Below, piece by piece: positions 47,465 through 59,188 of a DNA stretch of 64,000 nucleotides (positions are counted from its first letter, which is position 1; each line of letters opens with the position of its first letter). Origin of the DNA: Portulaca oleracea (lineage: Eukaryota; Streptophyta; Magnoliopsida; Caryophyllales; Portulacaceae). A model generated the notes under the pieces. That model had not been told where the DNA came from. It saw nothing but the letters and a program-made list of their open reading frames with translations, and made no database searches. A program made the translations under genes and the position numbers. The DNA is taken from positions 33,708,330-33,772,329 of the forward strand of contig CM055879.1 in NCBI GenBank assembly GCA_029582165.1, written 5' to 3'.

Positions 47465-48784
47465 ACACCAAATACTAGTTAGATGCAATGTGAGCTATTA
47501 GTACCAAAAGTGGTAAAACTACCCCTACAGCTAATAATAACATGCAACAACAATAATAATAAGGAAATTTGAATTGTAGTAAGCCAAATTATTGGGACTG
47601 TGATAATAATAAGTTGGACTTTAGAATTATATTGTAGTAAGGTGGACTATTGAATTCTTAGATTTTAGTGCACCGCCACCAGATTTTTTTTTTAATGTGG
47701 CACTAAAGGGTGATTATTTTCTTACATAGCACACCTGTATTATATAGTAATATCCCAAATTTAATATATTGAATTGTAGTAGTACAGACTATCATATATT
47801 GAGTTTTATTATTATACACTATCATATATTGTACTGTAGTAATCCCAACTATTGTATCTTTCATTGAAAATTTTGCGGTGGTGCACTGAAATTTAAGGGT
47901 TCAATAATTCAGTTTACTATAATACAGCTCTAGAGTCTAATTTACTATTATCCCAACCCATATAATTCGACTTATTATAATCCAAATTTTCTTAGGGTCT
48001 GTTTGGAGAGATAAAAGGAATGGAATAAGGGTGGGATAGGTATCCAATTCCTTTTTTTTGTGTTTGGTGAATAATTTCTGGAATGGGATTAGAAAACACT
48101 CAGGTTTCCAATCCCCCCAAAAGGGTGGAATTAGAACCCTCCCATATGTGGGGGTATCAAATCAATCCCCTTCTATTATTTTTTTTAATAACAAGAATGC
48201 ATTTCCCAACCCAAAATCACAAGACTATCTTCTGCACTCCACCATCGACACCTCAGGAACTCCATTGTCGCCATCTTTAAGAACCCCACCGTCACCACTC
48301 GGACCACCTTCACTACGACCACCTTTAGCATCAAACTTTTTCAACGACCATGTCTACCGAATTTTAACAAAAAACTGAAAATAGAATCCTAAAATTTTCA
48401 GCAGACCAAATATATATTCAAAATCCAACCAACCCTTTCGATTTCAATCTCTTCCGGCAACAGCTATATCGACTATTTTCTGGACACCCAACAAATTTCT
48501 CAGAACCATCACAATGTTGGAGGACAAAAGTAGAGAGAGAAAGTATAAAAAAAATGTTGAAGGAGGACTACAGTTGCTCCCTTACTGACTCATAGATTGG
48601 AATTGGCATATGGAAATTGGAGATCTGGGGAGGACGATGACGATGATGGGGTGGAGGAGCCAAGAACAGTCTGGTGAAAATGTGAAAGTGGAGATCTGAG
48701 CAGTGGGCAAAAGAACTTTCTGGGGGGGTTTTGCGAAAGTGACAAACATTGTCACAGCGGGGTGGGAGTTGGGGTGAATTATTA

Positions 48785-48822
<38 letters not shown>

Positions 48823-49047
48823 GTTTAAATTTGATTCCATTCCAATTTCTAGCCAAACAACTCCACTTTGGGTTTCTAATTCCATTCCCAACCCTCTAGG
48901 ATTCTAATTCCATACTCATCACATTCTTAAAATCTCTTCAAACATGCCTTATTATTATCGTTGCATGTTATTGTTAGCGCTAGGTATTGTCTTATCATTT
49001 TTGGTACTAATAGCCAACATTGCATCTACCAAGTATTTGGTGGATTT
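47465..49047. mobile_element. Long-inverted-repeat fold-back MITE, split by a Tourist-like element
   Basis: 47465-47684 matches, in reverse complement, 47876-47994 joined to 48952-49047, giving arms of about 220 bp (shared GATGCAATGT.GCTATTAGTACC, AATAACATGCAAC, TAGTGCACC.CC). The right arm is interrupted by the 954-bp insert at 47995-48948. Outer boundaries are approximate because weaker similarity continues outward. Probably Mutator-type. Confidence 0.7.
47995..48948. mobile_element. Tourist-like (PIF/Harbinger) element
   Basis: GGGTCTGTTTGGAGAGAT and ATCTCTTCAAACATGCC are imperfect inverted ends flanked by TTA (47992-47994, 48949-48951). No transposase is recognised. It contains an (ATT)n tract at 48779-48822 and AGGAATGGAAT / ATTCCATTCC motifs near both ends. 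Confidence 0.7.
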
Positions 49048-49866
49048 CAAATGTGATTATCAAAGTTATTTTATTTGTATTTATGTCATTTTCCTCCTAT
49101 AATATGATCGATATTTTAATTTTTTGAAAGTCTACTTCTTATATAACCCTCTTTAGTTCGTTACAAATTTGATGTAACAAGCCAAAAAAAAAACATAATT
49201 TCCAAATTTTGAGTTCATTCATATTGTAAATCACAATATACAACAACACGTGAACCTTTTATTAGCTAACAAACACTGAAACACACCACACCTACATAAC
49301 AATTAACAAGTAATGTACTTAATTTTCACCTAATTACATCACGAGATGATATGATCGATCTATCTAGTATCTAGGTCTCTGTTAGGTAACACACCATATA
49401 CATGCTTATTAAAAATAGCATTTCCTAATTAAACAAGCTAAGCTCAAATAACCTAGCCATACAACTTCTGTATAGAAACTACTACAAATTAAGAGCCATC
49501 ACCATCATTTCATTATCAACAAACCTGGAATATATTTATACAGCTGAATTAAAGATATCTAATATATTATCATATTTATTTAATAAACATATAAATTATA
49601 ATTTAAATACTAAATTATACTAATTTTATATATTTTTTTAAGGATTAAGGGTGGCCACCTCTAATCAACCCACAAATATGCCCATGCATGCACAATTGCA
49701 CATTCATATATTATTCAATACAACCACGTACACCAACTGGCATGGACCCTTTTACAGACCAATATGAAGCCCAAACACACATTATTATCAAAGCCAAGCC
49801 CCATTTTCCATATATATTACTATATTAATCACAACATGGGATTCCCTTGCTTCCCCTTAAAGTCCA
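49048..49866. other. Intergenic and upstream region of the small gene at 50020
   Basis: AT-rich, no ORF of note. The last 100 bp hold the probable promoter of the downstream gene. Confidence 0.5.
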
Positions 49867-49873
49867 TATATAG
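49867..49873 (+). promoter_or_regulatory. TATA box of the gene at 50020
   Basis: TATATAG about 150 bp before the ATG, followed by an AGAGA-rich leader. A G-box CACGTG lies at 50001-50006, within the presumed leader. Confidence 0.45.
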
Positions 49874-50019
49874 TGTGAAAATAAGAGAGATCTAGAGAGA
49901 GAAAGAAGAGAAAAGGATTAAACCTCAAAACAAGCTTAACAATTCCAAGCACCCTACCCTAGCTGCTGGTTTGATCACAATCCGGCCGTCGAAAGCCAGC
50001 CACGTGTACGTACCTGATC

Positions 50020-50367
50020 ATGGCGGCTACGACGACCTCGAGAAGCTGCAGCGGCTTCTGGACGGGCCTCCGACCCGGCGGCCCAAGGGCGCCCCGGTCC
50101 GGGAGTTGCGGGCCGGGGAAGCTCGACGGGGTAGCCACGTGGCTCATGAACGGCCTAGCATCGGCTTTCTTTGCCTCCCTGGAGAGATGCTCCTGTGTGC
50201 GCGTGACCACCGTGGAGGAGGATGGGGATGAGTACATCAACGAGATGCCCTTGATCTTCAATGATGGAATTGGGAGCAGTTGCAGTGGCAGTAGCAGTAA
50301 TAATGTTCGAAGAAGGGGTGGGAAATTAGCCAACAAAGGGCAAGCATATTATGAAGATGATGGTTGA
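50020..50367 (+). CDS. Small plant protein of unknown function (115 aa)
   Basis: A single-exon ORF starting MAATTTSRSCSGFWTGL and ending YYEDDG. It has a Ser/Arg/Pro-rich N-terminus, a central hydrophobic stretch with WLMNGLASAFFASLERCSC (about residues 41-59), an acidic stretch (EEDGDE) and a Ser-rich, basic C-terminus. The base composition is strongly GC-rich against AT-rich flanks, which argues for real coding sequence. The overlapping frame at 49971-50231 is also open but begins without an ATG, upstream of the G-box. The central motif resembles short uncharacterised proteins seen across flowering plants; no function is assigned. A TATA box and purine-rich leader precede it. Confidence 0.7.
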   Translation: MAATTTSRSCSGFWTGLRPGGPRAPRSGSCGPGKLDGVATWLMNGLASAFFASLERCSCVRVTTVEEDGDEYINEMPLIFNDGIGSSCSGSSSNNVRRRGGKLANKGQAYYEDDG

Positions 50368-52304
50368 TCATCATGATCATCATGTGCAAGAGTATAATTA
50401 CTGATTAAGGTTAATCAACTGTACTTGTTATCTCTTGGTAAGTAATGAAAACCATGTTTCCGGAGATTAATTGTGGTATAATTGTGATTACAAGGGTGTG
50501 GAAGTACTTTGTTATGGTCTCTGTAATGAAGATCAAACTTGAATTATGTATGTCTGCAAACTTTTTATCATATAATGCGAGTAAAATTTCAAGATTATGG
50601 GCCGAACAAATTAAAATGGCCTAAAGCTCTTCAGGATTCAGCTCCTGTGTACTACTGTTGTCAATGTTCAATTGTTAGCATAAGAATGAAGGACCTTTTT
50701 TTTTTTTTTTTACCCCGCTTTTAATTTCATTATATGATAATCTTGTGCAATTTTATTCTTTCAGGCATTGTAAATTCATGTGGTGATAAAAGTTGCCTAA
50801 AGTGGTTAACATTTGGGACCCAATAAAAAAGAAAAACTTTGTCTAATTTATATGAAAAGAAGTTTTGTACGCATTAATTCACATTAAAACCTTTATGTCA
50901 ATTATTGTACACATCATAGTTAATTTGATTATTGCATTAAAAGCTTTGTGCAATGTAATTTTACATTTTGTTTACATATCTCTGTTTTGCAATTACAAAT
51001 TCTAACATGAGACCGTCTCGTGTAAATTTATTGTATTGAGATATGCTTCTTTCAAAATGATATTTTTCAATATTGTACTGTGACTAATAAATCATATTAG
51101 AATAACTGTTTAATATAAATAAATGTGATTAATAATTTATTATGATATTAGAGTCGCTTCAAATAAATTATTAATCACCCTTATAATCATAAATATCACC
51201 ATAAAATTATGCGTGTCACCGTAAATTTACATTGACATGGTTTTACACGTACAAGAACTTAAGTTATATTGTTAAATTTTAGGATTATGTTAGTTAATTA
51301 GTTCAAGAGGAAATTGTGGAGACTTTTTTTTTAGATAAAAAATCGTGGAGACTTATTAATCTTAATATAAATCAAATCCACCATCTATGTCAAGTCTAGA
51401 TTATTAAACCAGGAATTGGTGTGTAGATTATCAAAAAGCAAGTTGATAAACAATAGTATAAAGTTGGATATAGTAACTGCTTATAATTTCTTAGTTAAAT
51501 ATCAAGCTAATTGCAAAATTAAAATCTGGATCCAATCTAAAAGAATAAGATCTAAGCATCTACCTACCACTAAGCTTCGTATATTCTTATTTAGGTCTCC
51601 CGCAATGCACTCATCTTCCTTCATTTGTGAATTGTGATTATTGTAATGAAGATTTAATTAATCAGAATAATGAAAGATGGATGGATGAACAATAATTGGG
51701 GATGAATAATGGCATGCGTGATCATGTCTTTGAAATTTGTCTAATTTTAAAATGCCATAAAAAGTTGCTTTAGACAGCTTTATTGTAAATGTGACATCTA
51801 ATAATAATAAATACGGCTTTTGCTTTCATAATGTTCCCCAGGCTGATTCATCCTTGATCTCCTTTTTTCTTTCATTTCTTTTCATTTGAGTGTCTCGTAC
51901 TATCATGATATAGGTGTTTATAATTTTATTTAATTAAGGGAAGTGTTGACTAATACGACTATAGAGCTTGACATAACCGTTAATTTAGTGAATGAACTCT
52001 TGTTAACTTTTAATTATTGAATGGTTTATGTGCTTCTGCTATAACATTTAGGGTCCGTTTGGACCTAGGAAAATAGGATGGAAAAAAAATCTCGTGGAAA
52101 TAAAATTAGGAGGAAAAAATTTTTGGGGTAAAGTAAATTTCTTTCTCTTGTTTGGTTTAAGTAAATTTTGAAGGAAAAAAATTGATTTTCTATTCAATTT
52201 TCTTTTCCTTGTTTGGTTTAAGGAAAAATACATGAAAAAATAAAATTTGCAAGAAAACTTGTAAATATCAAGTTTTATTTTTTTAGATCATATGATGTGA
52301 TTTG
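50368..52304. other. Intergenic with degraded MITE-like sequence
   Basis: AT-rich 3' flank of the small gene. A segment near 52052-52260 starts GGGTCCGTTTGGACC and has repeats of cttgtttggtttaa.taaa, resembling the end of a Tourist- or hAT-like element, but the other end is not resolved. No gene is seen. Confidence 0.4.
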
Positions 52305-52339
52305 GGAGAGAAAGAGAGAGTTAGAGAAAGAGAGAGAGT

Positions 52340-52373
<34 letters not shown>

Positions 52374-52540
52374 AATTAGAGAGATAGAGAGAGTGACAAA
52401 GAGAAGAGTTAGAGAGAGAGAGAGAGCGATAGAGAGAGAAAAGAGAGTTAGAGAGAGACAGAGAGATAGAGAGAGAAAAGAGAGTTAGACAGAGAGAGAG
52501 AGAGGTATAGAGAGAGAGAGAGAGAGAGAGAAAAGAGAGT

Positions 52541-52597
<57 letters not shown>

Positions 52598-52797
52598 TTA
52601 GAGAGACAGAGAGAAGAAAGAGAAGAGACTTAGAGAGAAAGAAGAGAGAGTGCGCGAGAGAAAGAGGGAAGAGAGTTAGAGAGAGAAGATACTTAGAGAG
52701 AGAGAAAGAGAGAAGAGAACGTTAGAGGGAGCGAGAGAGAGAGAGAGAGAGAGAGAAGAAAGTTAGAGAGAGAGAGAGAGAGAGAGAGAAGAAAGTT

Positions 52798-52830
<33 letters not shown>

Positions 52831-52838
52831 CTAGAGAA

Positions 52839-52871
<33 letters not shown>

Positions 52872-53012
52872 ACAGACTTAGAGAGAGAGAGAGAGAGAAG
52901 AGAGTTAGAGAAAGAGAGAGAGAGAGAACAGAGTTAGAGAAAGAGAGAGAGAGAAGAAAGTTAGAGAGAGAGAGAGAGAACAAACTTAGAGAGAGAGAGA
53001 GAGAAGAGAGTT
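52305..53012. repeat. GA-rich compound satellite
   Basis: About 700 bp of (GA)n blocks of 6-20 units separated by recurring spacers such as AAGAGAGTTAGA, giving an irregular 40-60 bp higher-order pattern. It ends abruptly at the chromovirus LTR. Confidence 0.95.
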
Positions 53013-56000
53013 TGTAACGACCCGCCCTAAACCCGTATTAATTAAGACCTTAATATCGATAATTATTAATTAGGCGGTAGTCACGGTGTTTAACTAAATT
53101 ACGCTGTTAAAAATTTTTCTTTCGTTTACGTTAATATGGTTATTACTGTTATTATTATTATTTATTTTTATGCGCGGCAGGTCTCGAGCAAGGCGATGGT
53201 TAAACGGGTTGATTTTATGTTATCTCGAATTTAAAAGTTATAATTATTATTACAAGTTTATAAATACTTTTCCGATAAGTTATGTAATTTATTTTTACCA
53301 TTCTCAATTTTACGCTTGTAACCGAAGAAGGTTATATTAATTTTAATTCTCATTTCAATTACGATTTATGTTATCCAACCTTCCTAATTACATTTATGGT
53401 CCAATTTATTTTAATAGGTGTTATCCTATTAATTTGTTTTATTTGGTTCAATACTAGTAAATTTTACCCAGTTTATTTCCAAGTAATTTTATTTAATCGT
53501 ATACTAAATTATTTTACCAAGTTTATGTTCATCAATTTTATCTAGTCAATACTAATTATTTTACCTAGTTAGTTTATATTACTAATTGTCTAAGTTAATT
53601 AAAGAGAGTTTTATAAAGGAGGGGAGAGTACTAAGGCTATAGTGTCAATTCATTTAAGAATAATTACCAACACTCTTCACTCTACACTCCCCTCTCTCTC
53701 CCTCTTCTCTGCCCAGCCAGCCCAGCCGTGCCCCCTTCTTTTCCGGCTAGTTTCCGGCGGCCGGAGGTCACGCCGGCGACCACCAGGCGGTGGCCGTGCA
53801 CCCCTTCCACCTCTCTCTTGTTTTTCTCCTTCAACTTCTTCTCCAAGTGGTATAATTCTCAAACCCTAACTCTACTCTTTATGTTTCAAATATGATTTTC
53901 ACTTATAATTTGTGTTATTCTTGTTGTTCTCTATCTCCTTTATGATTTCTAAGCATGAATTTAAGTTGTGGTTAAGTTGGGTTAATTAGGGTTTGAGTTG
54001 GAGAAGGATGCATATATAGTTTGATTGGATTTTTGGATGAGTTCTTGCTAAGTTCTTGGTGAATGTTGAAATTCTTGCTTGCATGTGGTTTTTGGATGAG
54101 AGATATGATGATTAAGGGACTGATTTGGGTTGTTTATTATGTTAATTAAGTTATTATATACATGGATGATATGATTTTAGTGTGGAAATGGGTGAAAGAG
54201 TGTTAATTCAAGTGTCATTTGAATTACTTATGTTACCTATGGTTGCATGTGAATTTTTATGGAAGAAAATGGGTATTTTCTTGGTTTATATTCTGGAAAA
54301 TCATGAGTAATGTTCAATTTGGACTTTAGGTTTGGATTAGTATAGGTTTAATGGCCAAAAAGATGCATTTAAGGAGAAATCCAGAGTTGGTTTGCTGCTG
54401 GTTGTAATCTGAAAATTCCGGGGGACTTAAAATATGAATTTAGCTCTGGTTCCTACTTTAAAAGATAGCCAATGTTGTTAGCTAACCCTCGACTTTTGAA
54501 TTTCGGGATTCCGATATGTATAGCCCGGGATAGGACCAAAACCGTGAAGGTGTGTTTTTATATACGTTTTCTGAGTCAGTAACTTCTTGCTAAGTTTTCA
54601 TCAATTTGGAGACCTTATTGGCTTTAGTGGTAAACATAAAAGTTTTAGGTCGCTCTTCGAGCTTTCCAGAAACATAAGGTTTGCGTCCATACGATATCGG
54701 GAGAGTGAGATATGGGGTCGTAAGTGTAGGACGTCGATAAAGTTTTTGCCCAGAATTTTGTTAATTAATTTCTATCTTTAAGGGTACAAGGTGATGCCTA
54801 GAGAGCTCTCCTAAGATGGTAGCCATTATGATATTGTTAAATGGGTTGGATGGATATGCTAAAATGATTTAAGGTATTTAGTGGTTGGAGTTTAGTTCCC
54901 AAAGGTTACTCAATTTTTTTAGCAAAGCCAATGATCATTCGATAATCTTTCTCGTCGCTTGCCGACGTTCCCTTTTCATATACAAGGACCATATCTTTCC
55001 TCTTAAGTAAGCCTTCCATGGTTCCTTTCCCGTTCAAACTAATTGCTAAGGTTGCTCGGTGACTCATAACCTTTCCATCGATCCCATTCAAGTTTAAATA
55101 GGAGTTTCGCACTAAAGTTCCGAACCCCCTTTTTCCTTCTAAGCATTCTGCTTCTGCCCGGGCTATTTTCCGAGCCCTTCCCTTCATTTTTAGCCTTCGG
55201 GTCAGTTGACAAAGTTGTAGGGCGTGATTTTCCCTTTCCGAAAAGTACTTGTTTGCAAAAATCCGAATTTTCTAGCTCAAGTTATCATCAAATCATCGAT
55301 TTATCCAAAAACTGGAATTTCTATTTTCTCATTTCCTTTTAAGTTATCAAGTTTTAAGTACTTTCATCGTAGCTTGTAAATGCAAGGACTTTATTTAAAT
55401 TCTCAATTTTCTTATGCTCTTATTATAGTTTCCAAGTCGCCCAAACCGTCCCAAGCTCGAGGCACGTCGCTAGACTTTTCCACTACCCAAGGTACGCGAA
55501 TTGTCCAACTTTTCGCTCCTTTTATCTTGTAATGTTTTCATGATCATGTTAAGTTGTTCTTTAATGTTTATTTTACGTTTTTGAAGGGTCCCATTTTATG
55601 TATTCTTTGTGCTAGTTACTCTTAGGTGCTAGCTCTCTTTTACGTATGATACTCTGATCAGTGTCCGACTGGCAGAGTCGATCGCTCGATACCACCCATT
55701 CCAAACTTCGATCGGTTTGGGCATACGCGCGTGTGAGATGCATTGCATCGATCGTAGGGGACCAAATTCTTATGTTTAGTATCTATCTTACCTTTCATAC
55801 TTTATCTTTTATATCGTCAAATTCAAGCTATTTTTGTTATGTTTGTTATCCCGTTCCCCGTTTTCTAAATGATTTTAAATGCCGGCACTAAAACCGTTTT
55901 CGAACGGTTTGACGTGTTGGAGGTTCGTGTACTGAGTGTTTCCCCACTCACTTTTGCGTATGTTTTCACTGTTTTGTTTTAGGCGGTCCGAGCTCCCAGG

Positions 56001-56374
56001 TTAAGGGCAAGGATAAGCAGAAGTAGGCGCGTACTCAAGCAAGGTAGTCTCGAGTGGAAGTTTGGCCGATTCCGGTGCTTTCCTTATGATTAAAGGACCC
56101 CCCCTTGGTTATGAAACTTTGGGATGTAGTTTTTTTTTTCCCCTAATGGTTGTATAAGTTAAAGTATTTATATTTTGGTGGGCCTTAGTATGAAGTGTTT
56201 GTTCAAAGTATGGTTGTGGCTTTTGTGTTCTTGATTGGTGTTTTGGTTTGTTGCCTTGTCCCGAGTGGGGACGGCGGTAATACCTCCTCCCTAGGTGTTC
56301 CGCTGCGCTAATCACAGGCTTGATTGTGTGTGTTTTATGTTAATCTTGTGATTAAGGGTGTTTGGGGTGTTACA
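53013..56374 (+). repeat. 5' LTR of the chromovirus (3,362 bp)
   Basis: Starts TGTAACGACCCGCCC, ends GGTGTTACA. A TATA box (TATAAAG, 53612-53618) is followed by CT-rich then GC-rich leader sequence, so transcription probably starts near 53640. About ten substitutions and one 1-bp indel separate it from the 1,219 bp of 3' LTR visible. An antisense ORF at 54906-55187 has no recognised homologue. Confidence 0.95.
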
Positions 56375-56378
56375 GTTG

Positions 56379-56390
56379 TGGTATCAGAGC
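56379..56390 (+). other. Primer-binding site, tRNA-iMet type
   Basis: TGGTATCAGAGC begins 4 nt after the LTR end, complementary to the 3' end of initiator tRNA-Met and standard in plant retrotransposons. Confidence 0.9.
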
Positions 56391-56901
56391 GGAGTTATAA
56401 GAAGAGTTTGAGGAATTAGCATCTCTTAGGGAGTATGACATGTATGTGTAAAGTTTAGGTGTAAATGTGTTGTATGTGTGTGCTTTATGGATGGAAATTG
56501 GGGAACATGTGAATTGGTTGGATTGGATGTTGAGCATGAAGCTCCGAATGAATATATGAAGTGTATACATTTTCTTGCAGGTTTGAGGTTATGTAAAATT
56601 TGGGGATAGTCCAATTTATAGGGGAAGTGCTGCCGAAATTTCTCCAGAAATTAGAAAGTTTAGTAGCGAATTTAAGAAAACCAAAGTACGGTTTGTAAGT
56701 AACTTAAAAGTCTGGTACGAGTGAAGCATGTTATGTGCATAAGTGTTTATGGAATATGCGGAGCTTGTTGAGTTAGTCCCTAAATGAGGTTTAAGTCGGT
56801 GGAGTCTTGGACCTTGCCTTGCTTTCTTTTATTTACTTTAACAAGCTTACAATTTGTTAAGTTTTTTAAAACTTCGCTTTTATGTTATGTGTATAATGTA
56901 G

Positions 56902-57672
56902 ATGGATGCTGATGGTAATCCCCTTCCCAATCCTTTCGCAATGTTCATGGAACCTTCGACAAATATTCAAGCTCACCTCCAGGCGTTGCAAGATGCCTTT
57001 GATGCTCATTGTACTGCTAATTCAAAATCGGAATATCATGATGACATATGCCGAGCTCGATGCTTGCTAGCTACTCTTCCTCACGAGAATCCGTGGGACG
57101 ACATTAGGGATAGATACCGTCAGTTACTTCTTCGAGGTGAACCCGGTCGTCACGCCTGGTGCCTCAATTATGTCGGGGCCTGGAACCAAATTGCTATGGA
57201 AGCGGTCATCACGCAAACCGCTCAATCTTTGAGTTTACACGTCAGCAAGCTAGGGCCGTTCTTACATGAGATGCTCGCATTGCCCGCTCCCCCTAACGCA
57301 GGAATAACTCCACCTCACGTTTTCTCTCCACCGGCGGACGAAGTACGGCTCCACTTTACGCCTCTTATCACGGGACGTCCTATCGTGCCGATTTCGCCAT
57401 CCCGCCGTGAGTCTACGCCCTCGGAGCAAGAGCCCGAGGAAGAAGAAGACCCAAGTATGGACCTGGATGAGGAGGAGATGGGCCAAGGGCCTGATCATGA
57501 TAGAGACCGCGGCAGGGAGACACCTTCCCATGTGGTTCCAATAGCGAGGAACCTTGAGAGGGCAAGTTCGGGGCCCAGAATCCGCCGAACAAAGCGCAAG
57601 AGTACTCGCCCTTTGAGGCTATGTCGCGTAGAGGAGCCAGGGGAGCAGGAGGGGTCTAACTCCCGTGTTTGA
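56902..57672 (+). CDS. Extra ORF upstream of gag in the chromovirus (256 aa), function unknown
   Basis: An uninterrupted 256-aa frame with an ATG, between the primer-binding site and gag. The N-terminal 130 residues look globular and helical (QAHLQALQDAFDAH, DDIRDRYRQLLLRG, WCLNYVGAWNQIAME). A Pro-rich linker, a strongly acidic segment (EQEPEEEEDPSMDLDEEE) and a basic cluster (RIRRTKRKSTRP), possibly a nuclear localisation signal, follow. No zinc knuckle or other retroviral domain is visible. It is the only long undamaged frame in the element. Extra pre-gag ORFs are known in Tat/Ogre elements; they are not a standard part of Tekay-type chromoviruses. Near its end a second frame starts ATG at 57621 (MSRRGARGAGG, then stop at 57659), reminiscent of gag N-termini, so an unrecognised splice into gag is conceivable. 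Confidence 0.6.
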   Translation: MDADGNPLPNPFAMFMEPSTNIQAHLQALQDAFDAHCTANSKSEYHDDICRARCLLATLPHENPWDDIRDRYRQLLLRGEPGRHAWCLNYVGAWNQIAMEAVITQTAQSLSLHVSKLGPFLHEMLALPAPPNAGITPPHVFSPPADEVRLHFTPLITGRPIVPISPSRRESTPSEQEPEEEEDPSMDLDEEEMGQGPDHDRDRGRETPSHVVPIARNLERASSGPRIRRTKRKSTRPLRLCRVEEPGEQEGSNSRV

Positions 57673-58190
57673 AGAAATACTAACCGATTTTTTTGTGCAG
57701 GGATAGCTAGGAAGCTAACCTTATTTTAGCTAGTTGACAAAATTAGTTGTGATTGGCCATATCTTTTGTCTTAAGGTCATCAAGTGTTCTTAGTCAAACT
57801 ATGCTAATTTTTGGGGCCCTCCCTATGTTATTGGGTGAAGGGAGGCAGTGTAAGTATTTTGAATTGTTAATTTGCGTACTTGTTGGGACATATTTCGATA
57901 ATGATTGTAACAGGGATACCCGTGAAGAAAGAAAAGGGATCCAAATTTTCTTTAATGTCTATCGATGGGTATGCTAGTATTATTGTTTAAGGTTAGAGGC
58001 CCTAAGTATTTGGGAAGTCTTGTGAAGCGATGTTATCTTTGTTTATATGAGCATGTGCATGTGCGAAAATGTATGTTGGGGTTTTTTGTGACAATAAAAT
58101 CATTGGGACTGTATGCATGAGTAAAACAAAACCTGTTGCACGAGGTTAATGGCTATGAATTGTGTTGATTATTGAATTATTCTTTATAAA

Positions 58191-59188
58191 ATGTGTAGCA
58201 TGTCTCAAACATCGGGGAATTCACCACAAGAAGGACCGGTGCATGAAGCAGCGGGGAACCAACTAGAGTTGCAGGGACCCCAGCTTACCCCAGGAATAGT
58301 ATCCCAACCGGAGTCATCTTTAGGATCAGTCCCTCCTAATCCTCCACTATACCTCGACCATTTTGGGTTTTTGGTCCAGGAGTTGCTAAGACAGATACCT
58401 GTCCCATCTATGGCCCAACAAGTAACACTAAGGAGGAAAATTACGCTGATAGGGTGGAAAAGCGTAACCCCACCACCTATGCGGGAGGGTATGACCCCGT
58501 AGTTTTGGAAGATTGGATTAGGGATCTGGAAAAGATCTTCGAAGTAGTAGGGGTGCCTGAAGAAAAGAAACTGACAATAGGGACTTTTTACCTAAAGGGA
58601 GAAGCCGACATTTGGTGGAGGACCGTCAGGGAAAGATATCAAGGGACGACCAAGACATGGAACGATTTCTTAAATGATCTTAGAGCACAGTTCTACCCCC
58701 TAACCCTTAGACGGCAAAAAGAGAAGGAGTTCTGACTGGAGCATGGTGAACAAAGATATTTGGTGCTCTGAGACACCTCCAAGTTCAATGAATTGTCCCG
58801 CTTCGCCCCGGAGTATGTGGCGTCTGAAAACATGAAGATGTTTAGATATGAGGGAGGTCTAGCACCATATATACGCAGCCAACTATCTTCACATCACTTC
58901 TCGACTATGCAAGAAATGTATGAAAGGGCTGCGGAGGTAGAAAGAGTTAGGAAGGAGTTGAAAGCTTTAAGTCAAGGAAGTCAAGGGAGTAGTAAGAGAA
59001 AGTGGAATGAAAAAGGAATGTTTCCTTCACCTGCTGTGGAAACCAACCAGCCCAAGAGGCCGATGCCTTCAAATCCTAGGAGCCAACCTAACCCGCCTAC
59101 CACCAGGGAACCATGTAAGAAATGCGGAAGAACGAATCACTCAACCGCGCGATGTGGGTAGGCACCAACGATTGTTTAGTGCGGTGGA
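58191..59188 (+). pseudogene. gag of the chromovirus, disrupted
   Basis: Encodes a Ty3 capsid-type region (YAGGYDPVVLEDWIRDLEK, GEADIWWRT, FYPLTLRRQKEKEF, FNELSRFAPEYV) and a CCHC zinc knuckle (CKKCGRTNHSTARC, about 59114-59155) that would package the RNA. It is broken by a frameshift near 58435-58445 and in-frame stops at 58733, 58769, 59159 and 59177. The product would be truncated well before the zinc knuckle. Confidence 0.9.

Noticed and set aside
48058..48378. 106-aa ORF
   Set aside because: Inside the Tourist-like element; Pro/Ser-rich low complexity without transposase motifs.
48568..48891. 107-aa minus-strand ORF with an Ile/Asn run
   Set aside because: Created by the (ATT)n microsatellite within the Tourist-like element.
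49971..50231. Alternative 86-aa frame overlapping the small gene at 50020
   Set aside because: Begins at a non-ATG codon and stops earlier; the 50020 frame has an ATG, a coherent hydrophobic core and an acidic tail. Not fully excluded.
52297..52488. ORF of Glu/Arg repeats
   Set aside because: Translation of the GA satellite, not a coding sequence.
54906..55187. 93-aa minus-strand ORF in the 5' LTR
   Set aside because: Considered as a captured gene fragment, but no domain is recognised and no counterpart was seen in the related solo LTR; it may be chance.
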